In this document: positions 43,943 through 51,902 of the stretch, one piece after another | How positions within the stretch are numbered: the stretch's first letter is position 1 | Layout: each line of letters begins with the position of its first letter | NCBI RefSeq assembly: GCF_038561965.1 | Contig: NZ_CP139348.1 | Coordinates: forward strand, 1-64,000 | From: Stutzerimonas stutzeri | GTDB taxonomy: Bacteria > Pseudomonadota > Gammaproteobacteria > Pseudomonadales > Pseudomonadaceae | Reading direction: 5' to 3' | Length of the DNA stretch: 64,000 nt | Position numbers and translations under genes: made by a program | The notes under the pieces: generated by a model | Seen by the model: the letters and a program-made list of their open reading frames with translations, nothing else | The model's database searches: none | Told to the model about the DNA's origin: nothing

Positions 43943-46078
43943 ATGACGGACAAGACCCCAGAACAGAGCGAACTTGCCGGTACCAATACCGTCGACCGCG
44001 CCAATCACAACGCCAAGCTCGACCAGCTTGAAGCGTTTCGCAGCGACGCCACCGGCGAGGCGCTGCGCACCAACCAGGGCGTGAAGATCGCCGACAACCA
44101 GAACACCCTCAAGGCCGGTGACCGCGGACCCTCGCTGCTCGAAGATTTCATCATGCGCGAGAAGCTCACCCACTTTGACCACGAGCGCATTCCCGAGCGC
44201 ATCGTGCACGCCCGTGGCGCCGCGGCCCACGGCGTGTTCCAGAGCTACGCCGACCACGCCTGGCTGACCAAGGCCTCGTTCCTCGCCGGCGAAGGCAAGG
44301 AAACTCCGGTGTTCGTGCGCTTCTCCACCGTGCAAGGCTCACGCGGCTCGGCCGACACCGTGCGCGACGTGCGCGGTTTCGCCACCAAGTTCTATACCGA
44401 TGAAGGCAACTTCGACCTGGTCGGCAACAACATGCCGGTGTTCTTCATTCAGGACGCCATCAAGTTTCCGGACTTCGTGCATGCGGTCAAACCCGAGCCG
44501 CACAATGAGATCCCGCAGGCGCAGTCGGCCCACGACAGCTTCTGGGACTTCGTCTCGCTAACGCCGGAATCGGCGCACATGGTGCTCTGGACCATGTCCG
44601 ACCGCGCGCTACCGCGCAGCTACCGGGCGATGGAAGGCTTCGGCGTGCACACCTTCCGCCTGATCAACGCCGAGGGCGTCAGCCGCTTCGTCAAGTTTCA
44701 CTGGAAGCCAATGGCCGGCGCCTTCTCGCTGGTCTGGGACGAGACGCTGAAGATCGCCGGCAAGGATCCGGACTTCAACCGCCGCGACATGTGGGAGTCC
44801 ATCGAGATGGGCGACTATTTCGAGTGGGAGCTGGGCGTGCAGGTGGTCGAGGAGGCGGATGAGCACAAATTCGACTTCGACCTGCTCGACCCGACCAAGA
44901 TCATCCCCGAAGAGCTGGTGCCGGTGCAGAAGCTCGGCAAGATGACCCTCAACCGCAACCCGGACAACTTCTTCGCCGAAACCGAGCAGGCGGCCTTCCA
45001 CATCGGTCATATCGTGCCGGGCATCGACTTCACCAACGACCCGCTGCTGCAGGGCCGGCTGTTCTCCTACACCGACACCCAGCTGTTGCGTCTCGGTGGC
45101 CCGAACTTCCACGAGATCCCGATCAACCGGCCGCTGTGCCCGTTCCACAACAACCAGCGCGACGCCTTCCACCGCCAGACCATCCACAAGGGCCGCGCCA
45201 ACTACGAGCCCAACTCGATCGACAGCGGCTGGCCCAAGGAAACCCCGCCGGCGGCCCAGGGTGGCGGTTTCGAGAGTTACCCCGAGCGCGTCGAGGGGCA
45301 CAAGATCCGTAACCGCAGCGAATCGTTCGGCGATCATTTCTCCCAGGCCACGCTGTTCTGGAACAGCATGAGCGCGCCGGAGAAGGAGCACATCGTCGGC
45401 GCGTACACCTTCGAGCTGGGCAAGGTGGAGCGAATCTTCATCCGTGAGCGCCAGGTCAACGAGATTCTCGCCAACATCGATCTGGAATTGGCCCGCCGTG
45501 TCGCCGAGAACCTGGGCCTGCCGGTACCGAGCGCGCCGACCGTGACGAGCAAGGTCTCCAGCGTGCAGAGTTCGCCGGCGTTGAGCCTGATGAATCATGT
45601 GCCGGGCAATATCAAGTCGCGCAAGGTCGCGATCCTGGTGGCGAACGGCGTCGATGGCGCGGCAATCGATGCGTTCAAGGCCAAGCTGGCCTCGGAGGGC
45701 GCGCTGGCAAAGATCATCGGCCCGTCACCGGCGCCGGTGAAAACGGCGGACGGCAAGATGCTGCCAGTCGACGCCGCGATGGATGGCATGCCCTCGGTGA
45801 TGTTCGACGCTGTGTTCGTCCCCGGCGGCGCCGATGCGGCTGCGGCCATGGCCAAGTCCGGCGAGGCCAAGCACTACGTGTTGGAAGCCTACAAGCATCT
45901 GAAACCTATCGTCATGCTTGGCGCGGCGCGTCCGTTGCTGGCGACCCTCGGCCTGCAGCCCGACGCCGGTCTGCTGGAAGGCGACGATGTGGATGGGGTG
46001 TTCGGCAACTTCGCCCAGGCGCTCGGTCAGCATCGGGTATGGGCACGTGAGGCCGCGGCGGAAGCAATCCCTGCCTGA
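43943..46078 (+). CDS. katE: catalase HPII (large-subunit heme catalase)
   Basis: A large clade 2 catalase that splits hydrogen peroxide. From the ATG at 43943 (GGAG upstream) it has 711 aa. The N-terminal catalase core has the active-site His in ARGAAAHGVFQSY and the proximal heme Tyr in RLFSYTDTQ. The C-terminal 150 residues form the DJ-1/PfpI-like domain typical of HPII (KVAILVANGVDGAAIDAF). E. coli katE is RpoS-controlled; no clear promoter was seen here in the 262-base gap with metN. Two hairpins follow the gene. Confidence 0.95.
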   Translation: MTDKTPEQSELAGTNTVDRANHNAKLDQLEAFRSDATGEALRTNQGVKIADNQNTLKAGDRGPSLLEDFIMREKLTHFDHERIPERIVHARGAAAHGVFQSYADHAWLTKASFLAGEGKETPVFVRFSTVQGSRGSADTVRDVRGFATKFYTDEGNFDLVGNNMPVFFIQDAIKFPDFVHAVKPEPHNEIPQAQSAHDSFWDFVSLTPESAHMVLWTMSDRALPRSYRAMEGFGVHTFRLINAEGVSRFVKFHWKPMAGAFSLVWDETLKIAGKDPDFNRRDMWESIEMGDYFEWELGVQVVEEADEHKFDFDLLDPTKIIPEELVPVQKLGKMTLNRNPDNFFAETEQAAFHIGHIVPGIDFTNDPLLQGRLFSYTDTQLLRLGGPNFHEIPINRPLCPFHNNQRDAFHRQTIHKGRANYEPNSIDSGWPKETPPAAQGGGFESYPERVEGHKIRNRSESFGDHFSQATLFWNSMSAPEKEHIVGAYTFELGKVERIFIRERQVNEILANIDLELARRVAENLGLPVPSAPTVTSKVSSVQSSPALSLMNHVPGNIKSRKVAILVANGVDGAAIDAFKAKLASEGALAKIIGPSPAPVKTADGKMLPVDAAMDGMPSVMFDAVFVPGGADAAAAMAKSGEAKHYVLEAYKHLKPIVMLGAARPLLATLGLQPDAGLLEGDDVDGVFGNFAQALGQHRVWAREAAAEAIPA

Positions 46079-46084
46079 CGTAGT

Positions 46085-46130
46085 GCCAGGTTTGTGTCGG
46101 GCGTCTGCCCGCTCGAACCTGGCGTGTTTT
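46085..46130 (+). terminator. hairpin with T-run directly after katE
   Basis: GCCAGGTT (46085-46092) pairs with AACCTGGC (46116-46123), enclosing a second stem CGGGC/GCCCG, and is followed by GTGTTTT. It begins seven bases after the katE stop and looks like the first of two tandem terminators. Confidence 0.65.
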
Positions 46131-46142
46131 AACGACCACAAG

Positions 46143-46174
46143 ACGCCGGCGCTCGCCGGCGTTCTGCTTTCTTT
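46143..46174 (+). terminator. second hairpin terminator after katE
   Basis: ACGCCGGC and GCCGGCGT pair perfectly over eight bases around GCTC, followed by the T-rich stretch TCTGCTTTCTTT. Together with the preceding hairpin it separates katE from the transporter gene. Confidence 0.7.
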
Positions 46175-46280
46175 ACTTGGTTAATTCGCCCGCAAAGGCC
46201 TGCAATAGACGCAGGTCATGGTTGCGGCCGCCCGGCTTGCCCATGCTGTAAGCGTATCTGTCAGCGGATGGAGCCTTACC

Positions 46281-47765
46281 ATGAGCGATACCCAACATGC
46301 AGCCCGCCAGGGTCTGCTCGGCATCCCGATCGGCCTGCTGGTGGCCTTACTGGCATTGATTGGCGTGCTATTGATGCCGTTGCCGGCCGATCTGCCCGTG
46401 GCTGGTCAGCGTGTCTTGGCCATCCTGGTGTTCGCGGTGGTGGTGTGGATCAGCGAGGCGGTGTCCTACGAGGTCAGCGCGATCATGATCACCGCACTGC
46501 TGGCCTTCCTCGTCGGCACGGCGCCTACGCTGGAAAACCCCGAGGTCGTCTACGGCACCTCCAAAGCGATCAGCATGGGGCTTTCCGGCTTCGCCAATCC
46601 GGCATTGGCGCTGGTAGCGGGCGCCCTGTTCATCGCCGCGGCAATGACCCTTACCGGGCTCGACCGTCGTATCGCGCTGATGACCCTGTCCAGGGTCGGC
46701 ACCAGTTCGCGGCATATTCTCGGCGGCACGCTGGTGGTCATCGTCCTGCTCAGTCTGGTGGTGCCCAGCGCCACGGCCCGCGCCGCCTGCGTGGTTCCGA
46801 TCATGCTCGGCATCATCAATGCGTTCGGCATCGACAAGCGTTCGAACTTTGCCGCCGGCATGATGATCATCGTCGCCCAGGGCACCAGCATCTGGAATAT
46901 CGGCATCCAGACCGCAGCGGCGCAGAATCTGCTGCTGGTGGGCTTCATGGACAAATTGCTGGGAGAGCGAGTCAGCTGGATCGACTGGCTCATCGCCGGC
47001 GCTCCCTGGGCCGTACTGATGTCCTTCGTGCTGCTGGTCATCGTGCTCAAGCTGCTGCCGCCGGAAACCGAGCGGATAGCCGGTGGCAAGGAAGCCGTGG
47101 CGCGCTCGCTCGCCGAGCTCGGGCCGATGACCTCGGCGCAGAAGCGCCTGCTCGCCGTGTCTATCGCGCTGCTGATGTGCTGGGCCACCGAAGGCAAGCT
47201 GCACAGCTTCGACACCACCAGCACCACCTACGCGGGACTGGTGATCCTGATGCTGCCACGCGTCGGTGTGATGAACTGGAAGGAGGTTCAGGCGCGGGTA
47301 CCTTGGGGCACGGTAATCGTCTTTGGGGTCGGTATCAGCCTCGGTACCGTACTGCTGACAACCCAGGCCGGACAATGGCTGGGTGCTCAGGTGGTGGCGC
47401 ACACCGGACTCGGCGTAGTGGGGCCGCTGGGCATCTTCGCCATCCTCGGCGCTTTTCTCATCGTGATTCATCTGGGCTTCGCCAGTGCTACGGCGCTGAC
47501 ATCGGCGATGCTGCCGATCCTGATTTCGGTGTTGCTCAGCCTGCCCGGTGAGTTCAGCCGACTGGGGATGACCATGCTGCTCGGCTTCGTGGTCAGCTAC
47601 GGTTTCATTCTGCCGATCAACGCACCGCAGAACATGGTCTGCCTGGGCACCGAAACCTTCAGCGCGCGGCAGTTCGCCAAGGTCGGCGTGCTGGTCACGC
47701 TGATCGGTTACCTGAGCATGTTGCTGTTCGCGGCGACCTGGTGGCGCTGGCTGGGCTGGATCTGA
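46281..47765 (+). CDS. DASS/SLC13 family anion transporter
   Basis: A 494 aa inner-membrane protein with about 11-12 hydrophobic segments, from the ATG at 46281 with GGAG upstream. Features of the divalent anion:sodium symporter family include VVPSATARAACVVPIMLG near 165 and GFILPINAPQNMVCLG near 440. Substrates of the family are dicarboxylates, citrate or sulfate; the exact one cannot be told. It is convergent with the peptidase gene. Confidence 0.85.
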   Translation: MSDTQHAARQGLLGIPIGLLVALLALIGVLLMPLPADLPVAGQRVLAILVFAVVVWISEAVSYEVSAIMITALLAFLVGTAPTLENPEVVYGTSKAISMGLSGFANPALALVAGALFIAAAMTLTGLDRRIALMTLSRVGTSSRHILGGTLVVIVLLSLVVPSATARAACVVPIMLGIINAFGIDKRSNFAAGMMIIVAQGTSIWNIGIQTAAAQNLLLVGFMDKLLGERVSWIDWLIAGAPWAVLMSFVLLVIVLKLLPPETERIAGGKEAVARSLAELGPMTSAQKRLLAVSIALLMCWATEGKLHSFDTTSTTYAGLVILMLPRVGVMNWKEVQARVPWGTVIVFGVGISLGTVLLTTQAGQWLGAQVVAHTGLGVVGPLGIFAILGAFLIVIHLGFASATALTSAMLPILISVLLSLPGEFSRLGMTMLLGFVVSYGFILPINAPQNMVCLGTETFSARQFAKVGVLVTLIGYLSMLLFAATWWRWLGWI

Positions 47766-47806
47766 GCGGCACCGCCGGCATACCGACGCCTGGCGCCACG
47801 GAGGCG

Positions 47807-48328
47807 CTAGGCGTGCTCGCGGGGTAGCGCCTGCTGCGCCCGCAGTTCGCGCCAGTGCAGGAACAGGCGGAGGTCGAACTCGATCTGTCCGTAGCCCGGC
47901 AGCATGTGTTCGCACAGCTTGTAGAAGGCGCGGTTGTGCTCGCTCTCACGCAGGTGGGCGAGTTCGTGCACCACGATCATCTGCAGGAATTCCGGCGCCG
48001 CCTCCCTGAACAGTGCGGCGACGCGAATTTCCTTCTTCGCCTTCAGCTTGCCGCCTTGCACCCGTGATACCGCGGTGTGCAGGCCAAGGGCGCGATGGGT
48101 GAGATCCAGTCTGCCGTCATAGAGCACCTTGTCGATTGGCGGCGCGCTTTTCAGGTAGTCCTGTTTGAGCTTCTGCACATAGCCATACAGCGCCTTGTCG
48201 CTCTGTACTTCGTGCCGTGTGGGGTAACGACGCTGCAGGTAGTCACCCAGGCGCTGCTCGGCGATCAGCTGGCGAACCTGCGCCAGCAGCGGCTCGGGGT
48301 AGCCGCGCAGGTATTTCAGGTCGGTCAT
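47807..48328 (-). CDS. YgjP-type metallopeptidase-like protein (DUF45)
   Basis: A 173 aa protein starting at ATG 48328, whose first base is the last base of the znuB stop (TGATG). The motif VVHELAHLRESEHN near 123 gives HExxH with the third ligand His, as in YgjP/WLM-type zinc peptidases. Coupling to znuB places it in the zinc-uptake operon; it may be a client of the imported zinc. No substrate is known for the family. Confidence 0.83.
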   Translation of the reverse strand: MTDLKYLRGYPEPLLAQVRQLIAEQRLGDYLQRRYPTRHEVQSDKALYGYVQKLKQDYLKSAPPIDKVLYDGRLDLTHRALGLHTAVSRVQGGKLKAKKEIRVAALFREAAPEFLQMIVVHELAHLRESEHNRAFYKLCEHMLPGYGQIEFDLRLFLHWRELRAQQALPREHA

Positions 48329-49113
48329 CAGGCGCGCTTCGGCCAGGCGAAACTGAGCAGGAACAGCGCGGCGGCGCTGACCACGATGGACGGGCCGGCG
48401 GGAGTGTCCTCGAACCAGGACAGCGTCAGCCCCAGGCACACCGCGACGATACCCAGCAGGCTCGCACCAAAGGCCATCTGCTCCGGCGTCCGCGCATGGC
48501 GCTGCGCGGCGGCGGCGGGAATGATCAGCAGCGAGGTGATCAGCAGCACGCCGACGATCTTCATCGCCACGGCGATCACCACGGCGATCAGCAGCATCAG
48601 CGCCAGGCGGATGCCGGCCACCGGCAGGCCTTCGACCTTGGCCAGTTCCTCGTGCACGGTGATCGCCAGCAGCGGCCGCCACAGCGGTATCAGCATCAGT
48701 AGCACCAGCGCGCTGCCGCCCATGATCCAGGCAAGATCGCTCGGCCCGACGGCGAGCAGATCACCGAACAGATAGCCCATCAGGTCGACGCGCACATCCT
48801 TCATGAAGCTCAGCGAGACCAGCCCCAGTGACAGCGTGCTGTGGGCGAGGATGCCGAGCAGGGTGTCCGAGGCCAGCGGCTGGCGCTGTTGCAGCGTCAC
48901 CAGCAGCAGGGCGAGCAGCACGCAGCCGACCGTCACTGCCAGGGTCAGGTTGACGTCGAGCATCAGTCCGAGGGCAACGCCGAACAGCGCGGCGTGGGAT
49001 AGGGTGTCGCCGAAATAGGCCATGCGCCGCCAGACGACGAAAGAGCCGAGCGGGCCGGCGACCAGCGCCAGGGCGAGGCCGGCGAGCAGGGCGTTGAGGA
49101 GGAAATCGGGCAT
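48328..49113 (-). CDS. znuB: zinc ABC transporter permease ZnuB
   Basis: The 261 aa channel subunit of the high-affinity zinc importer, with seven to eight membrane helices (ALLAGLALALVAGPLGSFVVWRRMAYFGDTLSHAALFG, quoted here only in part as LVAGPLGSFVVWRRMAYFGD). It is normally next to znuC with a few bases between; here a 268-base inverted-repeat element lies in the gap. The ATG is two bases from the element end, and a natural ribosome-binding site must be supplied by the element or lost. Confidence 0.95.
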   Translation of the reverse strand: MPDFLLNALLAGLALALVAGPLGSFVVWRRMAYFGDTLSHAALFGVALGLMLDVNLTLAVTVGCVLLALLLVTLQQRQPLASDTLLGILAHSTLSLGLVSLSFMKDVRVDLMGYLFGDLLAVGPSDLAWIMGGSALVLLMLIPLWRPLLAITVHEELAKVEGLPVAGIRLALMLLIAVVIAVAMKIVGVLLITSLLIIPAAAAQRHARTPEQMAFGASLLGIVAVCLGLTLSWFEDTPAGPSIVVSAAALFLLSFAWPKRA

Positions 49114-49115
49114 GC

Positions 49116-49383
49116 TAGGGCCTATTGATGCTTTGGCGCGAGCCGCGTTGCCGCGTCAAATGGTGCCAGGCAAGGCGCGGGACGCAGGCAATGGTCGCTC
49201 CCTTGGCAAGTCCCGCAACGCCGCATGGCACCATTTGACGCGCAACCCGAAGGGCCGGGCCAGTTTTAGCGCGGTGCTGCGTTATTCGTCGTTTATTTGG
49301 AATAACCAAACTTCTCTCCTCATGCCTTGCCCCGCGCTAAAACTGGATCCGGCGCGGCCGTGACAAAGCATCAATAGGCCCTA
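49116..49383. mobile_element. 268-bp MITE-like element with 20-bp perfect terminal inverted repeats
   Basis: The left end TAGGGCCTATTGATGCTTTG (49116-49135) and its exact complement at 49364-49383 frame the element. Inside are two further perfect inverted repeats: 17 bases at 49152-49168/49226-49242 (CGCGTCAAATGGTGCCA) and 15 bases at 49260-49274/49332-49346 (CCAGTTTTAGCGCGG). The folded form would be a three-way junction. TA at each end could be a target duplication; removal leaves znuC stop-TAGC-ATG of znuB. A small inner frame (49115-49309, minus strand, TTG start behind GAGGAG) gives no known protein. No transposase is encoded. No second copy was seen in the window. Confidence 0.8.
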
Positions 49384-50154
49384 CTAGTGCTTGCAGTTCG
49401 GGCCGTGGACGTGGGGTTTGTCGATCACCACGCTGCCATGCAGGTCGTGGCTGTGGTCGTGCTGGTGGTGATAAATCGCCAGGCTGCGCGCATCCTGGCC
49501 GAACAGCTCGACGAAGGCCGGGTCGCTGCTGACCTGTTCCGGATGCCCCGAGCAGCAGACGTGCCGGTTCAGGCAGACCACCTGGTCGGTGGCGCTCATT
49601 ACCAGGTGCAGGTCGTGGGAAACCATCAGCACGCCGCAGCCGTAACGGTCGCGCAGTACCCCGATCAACCGGTACAGCTCGGCTTGGCCCGACACGTCCA
49701 CACCTTGAACGGGTTCGTCGAGTACCAGCAGCTCCGGTTCGCGCAGCAGGGCGCGGGCCAGCAGCACGCGCTGCATCTCGCCGCCGGAAATCTTCTGCAG
49801 CGGGCTGTCGATGACGTGCTCGGCGCCGACTTCGCCCAGCGCCGCCAGCGCACGGGCACGGTCGACGCCGGGCACCAGACGCAGGAAGCGCAGCACCGAC
49901 AAGGGCAGGGTGGGGTCGACGTGCAGCTTCTGCGGCATGTAGCCGACACGTAGCTTCGGCTTGCGCCAGACCTGGCCGCGATCGGGTTTCAGCAGGCCGA
50001 GCACAGCACGCACCAGCGTGGTCTTGCCAGCGCCATTGGGGCCGATCAGGGTAACGATCTCGCCGCGATGCACCTGCAGTTGCGCGCCTTCCAGCACGTC
50101 CTGATTGGCGAAGCGCACGTGGATGTCATCCAGTCGCAGCAGCACCTCGCTCAT
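49384..50154 (-). CDS. znuC: zinc ABC transporter ATP-binding protein ZnuC
   Basis: The 256 aa ATPase of the zinc importer. Walker A is GPNGAGKTT, signature ISGGEMQR and Walker B LLVLDEPVQGVD. The C-terminal tail is His-rich (HHQHDHSHDLHG, then HVHGPNCKH) and may bind zinc to adjust transport. Its ATG overlaps the zur stop by four bases. The downstream partner znuB is separated by the repeat element. Confidence 0.95.
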   Translation of the reverse strand: MSEVLLRLDDIHVRFANQDVLEGAQLQVHRGEIVTLIGPNGAGKTTLVRAVLGLLKPDRGQVWRKPKLRVGYMPQKLHVDPTLPLSVLRFLRLVPGVDRARALAALGEVGAEHVIDSPLQKISGGEMQRVLLARALLREPELLVLDEPVQGVDVSGQAELYRLIGVLRDRYGCGVLMVSHDLHLVMSATDQVVCLNRHVCCSGHPEQVSSDPAFVELFGQDARSLAIYHHQHDHSHDLHGSVVIDKPHVHGPNCKH

Positions 50155-50636
50155 GCGGCGTTCCGGCAGGTAGAGCAGAGGCCGACCACTTCTACGGTCT
50201 GGCCCTCAACCGTAAAGCCTACGGCGCCAGCGGCCGTATCGATTGCCGCGGCAATGGACGGTTGCTCCAGTTCGATGGCTGTGTGGCAGTGGCGGCAGAT
50301 GAGGAACTGACCCTGATGAGGATGTTCCGGGTGGTTGCAACCCATGAAGGCGTTGAGCGACGCGATGCGATGCACCAGGCCGTTCTCCAGCAGGAAATCC
50401 AGCGCGCGGTAGACGGTCGGCGGCGCTGCACGGCGGCCGTCCTGCTCGCTCAGTACCGCGAGGATGTCATAGGCGCCGAGCGGCCTGTGACTCTGCCAGA
50501 CCAGCTCCAGCACGCGCTTGCGCAGGGCGGTCAGGCGCACGCCCTGGCGCGCGCAAAGGCTGTCGGCTTCGGCCAGCGCGTGGCTGACGCAATGGTCGTG
50601 GTCGTGAGGCGTGCAGGCCAGCGGGGTCTTGGACAT
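50151..50636 (-). CDS. zur: zinc uptake regulator Zur (Fur family)
   Basis: The 161 aa Fur-family repressor that senses zinc. A winged-helix DNA-binding part (RLTALRKRVLELVWQSHRPLGAYDIL) is followed by the metal domain with CNHPEHPHQGQFLICRHCHTAIE and the final LCSTC motif, the structural zinc Cys pairs of Zur. It is translationally coupled to znuC and divergent from znuA, so one operator between them could control both directions. Confidence 0.93.
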   Translation of the reverse strand: MSKTPLACTPHDHDHCVSHALAEADSLCARQGVRLTALRKRVLELVWQSHRPLGAYDILAVLSEQDGRRAAPPTVYRALDFLLENGLVHRIASLNAFMGCNHPEHPHQGQFLICRHCHTAIELEQPSIAAAIDTAAGAVGFTVEGQTVEVVGLCSTCRNAA

Positions 50637-50661
50637 GGGCGGCGACGTGTTGGGAGAGAGA

Positions 50662-50684
50662 CGTTATTATGTACCAATCTAACG
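50662..50684. promoter_or_regulatory. imperfect inverted repeat between zur and znuA
   Basis: CGTTA (50662-50666) and TAACG (50680-50684) are complementary arms in the 58-base gap between two divergent zinc genes. The GTTA...TAAC arms recall the Zur consensus, but the spacing is wider than the usual GTTATANTATAAC core, so the assignment is uncertain. The location is where a Zur operator is expected. Confidence 0.35.
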
Positions 50685-50694
50685 CCTTCGAGTG

Positions 50695-51729
50695 ATGCCC
50701 GTGAATCGTCTTTGCTCCCTTCCTTTGCTGGCCGCGCTGCTCGCTGGCGCCGCCACCGCCCAGGCTGAAGTTCGTGTCCTGACCAGCATCAAGCCCCTGC
50801 AGCTGATCGCTGCGGCGGTGCAGGATGGTATCGGCGAGCCGGACGTACTGCTTCCGGCCAGCGCCTCGGCGCACCATTACTCGCTGCGCCCATCCGATGT
50901 ACGGCGCATCCGCGACGCCGAACTGTTCTACTGGATCGGCCCGGATCTGGAGAATTTCCTGTCGCGCGCGCTGACAGCTCGCGAGGGTACGACTGTAGCC
51001 GTGCAGGAGCTGCCTGAGCTGACCCTGCGCCGCTTCGGCGATGCCCACACGCACGCCGAAGATGAGCATCACGATCACGACGATCACGACGATCACGACG
51101 ATCACGACGATCACGCCGGGCACGACCACGACCACGACCACGACGAGCATGAGCATGAGCATGCCGACACCGCACACGCTGACGAACATGATCACGACCA
51201 TCGTCCCGGCTCGCTCGATGCACACCTGTGGCTACTGCCGGCCAATGCCCTGGTGATCGCCGAGCGTATGGCGGCAGACCTGGCGGCTGCCGACCCAGCG
51301 AACGCCCAGCAATATCGCGCCAACACGGCGATCTTCGCCCAACGCATCGAGGCAGTCGATGCGCACCTGAAGCAGCGTTTCGCCGGTGTGCAGAACAAGC
51401 CGTTCTTCGTCTTCCATGAGGCCTACGACTATTTCGAAGCGGCGTACGGCCTGCGCCATGCCGGTGTGTTCACGGCCGGCGGCGAGGCCCAGCCAGGGGC
51501 GCGGCATGTGGCGGCGATGCGTGAGCGCTTGCAGCAGGCGGGGCCGAGCTGCGTGTTCAGCGAACCGCCGGCACGCCCGCGCCTGGCCGAAACGCTGACC
51601 GCCGGGTTGCCGGTGAAAATGGCTGAACTGGATATTCTGGGCGTCGGCCTGGCGACCGATGCCAAGGGCTACGAGAAGCTGCTTGAAGGGCTTGGCGAAA
51701 CCCTGGCTGGTTGCCTGGAGTCGCTGTGA
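50695..51729 (+). CDS. znuA: zinc ABC transporter substrate-binding protein ZnuA
   Basis: The periplasmic zinc-binding protein of the importer, 344 aa from ATG 50695; GTG 50692 and GTG 50701 are alternatives. The signal peptide ends at TAQAE. Zinc-binding His residues occur in SASAHHYSLRP and HLWLLP. Between them a His/Asp-rich loop of about 50 residues (near 117-170) includes DHDDHDDHDDHDDHA, encoded by a 9-bp tandem DNA repeat. It is divergent from zur-znuCB. Confidence 0.93.
   Translation: MPVNRLCSLPLLAALLAGAATAQAEVRVLTSIKPLQLIAAAVQDGIGEPDVLLPASASAHHYSLRPSDVRRIRDAELFYWIGPDLENFLSRALTAREGTTVAVQELPELTLRRFGDAHTHAEDEHHDHDDHDDHDDHDDHAGHDHDHDHDEHEHEHADTAHADEHDHDHRPGSLDAHLWLLPANALVIAERMAADLAAADPANAQQYRANTAIFAQRIEAVDAHLKQRFAGVQNKPFFVFHEAYDYFEAAYGLRHAGVFTAGGEAQPGARHVAAMRERLQQAGPSCVFSEPPARPRLAETLTAGLPVKMAELDILGVGLATDAKGYEKLLEGLGETLAGCLESL
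51073..51117 (+). repeat. 9-bp tandem repeat in znuA
   Basis: GATCACGAC is repeated four times exactly, with a fifth copy differing at one base. Each unit encodes Asp-His-Asp in the zinc-binding loop. Slippage would lengthen or shorten the loop without shifting the frame. Confidence 0.85.
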
Positions 51730-51861
51730 TATACCGCGCCTTCCCGCACAGCCGATAGCCGTTCCAGGCGACTGCCGGCTGCTCGCCGGCAAACTGGTTC
51801 CTACGGGTTAGAGGTGCATCGACGAGCATGGCCTCTGGCGCCGCTCGTCCATGCCTTCCAA

Positions 51862-51887
51862 GGCCTGCGCAGCTAGCGGCGCAGGCC
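51862..51887. terminator. hairpin between the convergent znuA and bauA
   Basis: GGCCTGCGC and GCGCAGGCC pair perfectly over nine bases around an eight-base loop AGCTAGCG. It lies in the 173-base gap between two convergent genes. No T-run is present on either side, so it is a possible weak terminator or a repetitive palindrome. Confidence 0.4.
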
Positions 51888-51902
51888 GGGCGTCGATGTG
51901 CG

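Noticed and set aside
49115..49309. 64-codon minus-strand frame inside the znuC/znuB element
   Set aside because: It has a GAGGAG before a TTG start, but it spans both halves of a hairpin and matches no family I know; kept only as a remark on the element.
50662..50684. A firm Zur box call between zur and znuA
   Set aside because: The arms are right but the spacing is wider than the consensus core, so it is listed only as a weak regulatory site.
51061..51200. CRISPR-like short repeats
   Set aside because: They are contiguous 9-base units in frame inside znuA, without spacers.
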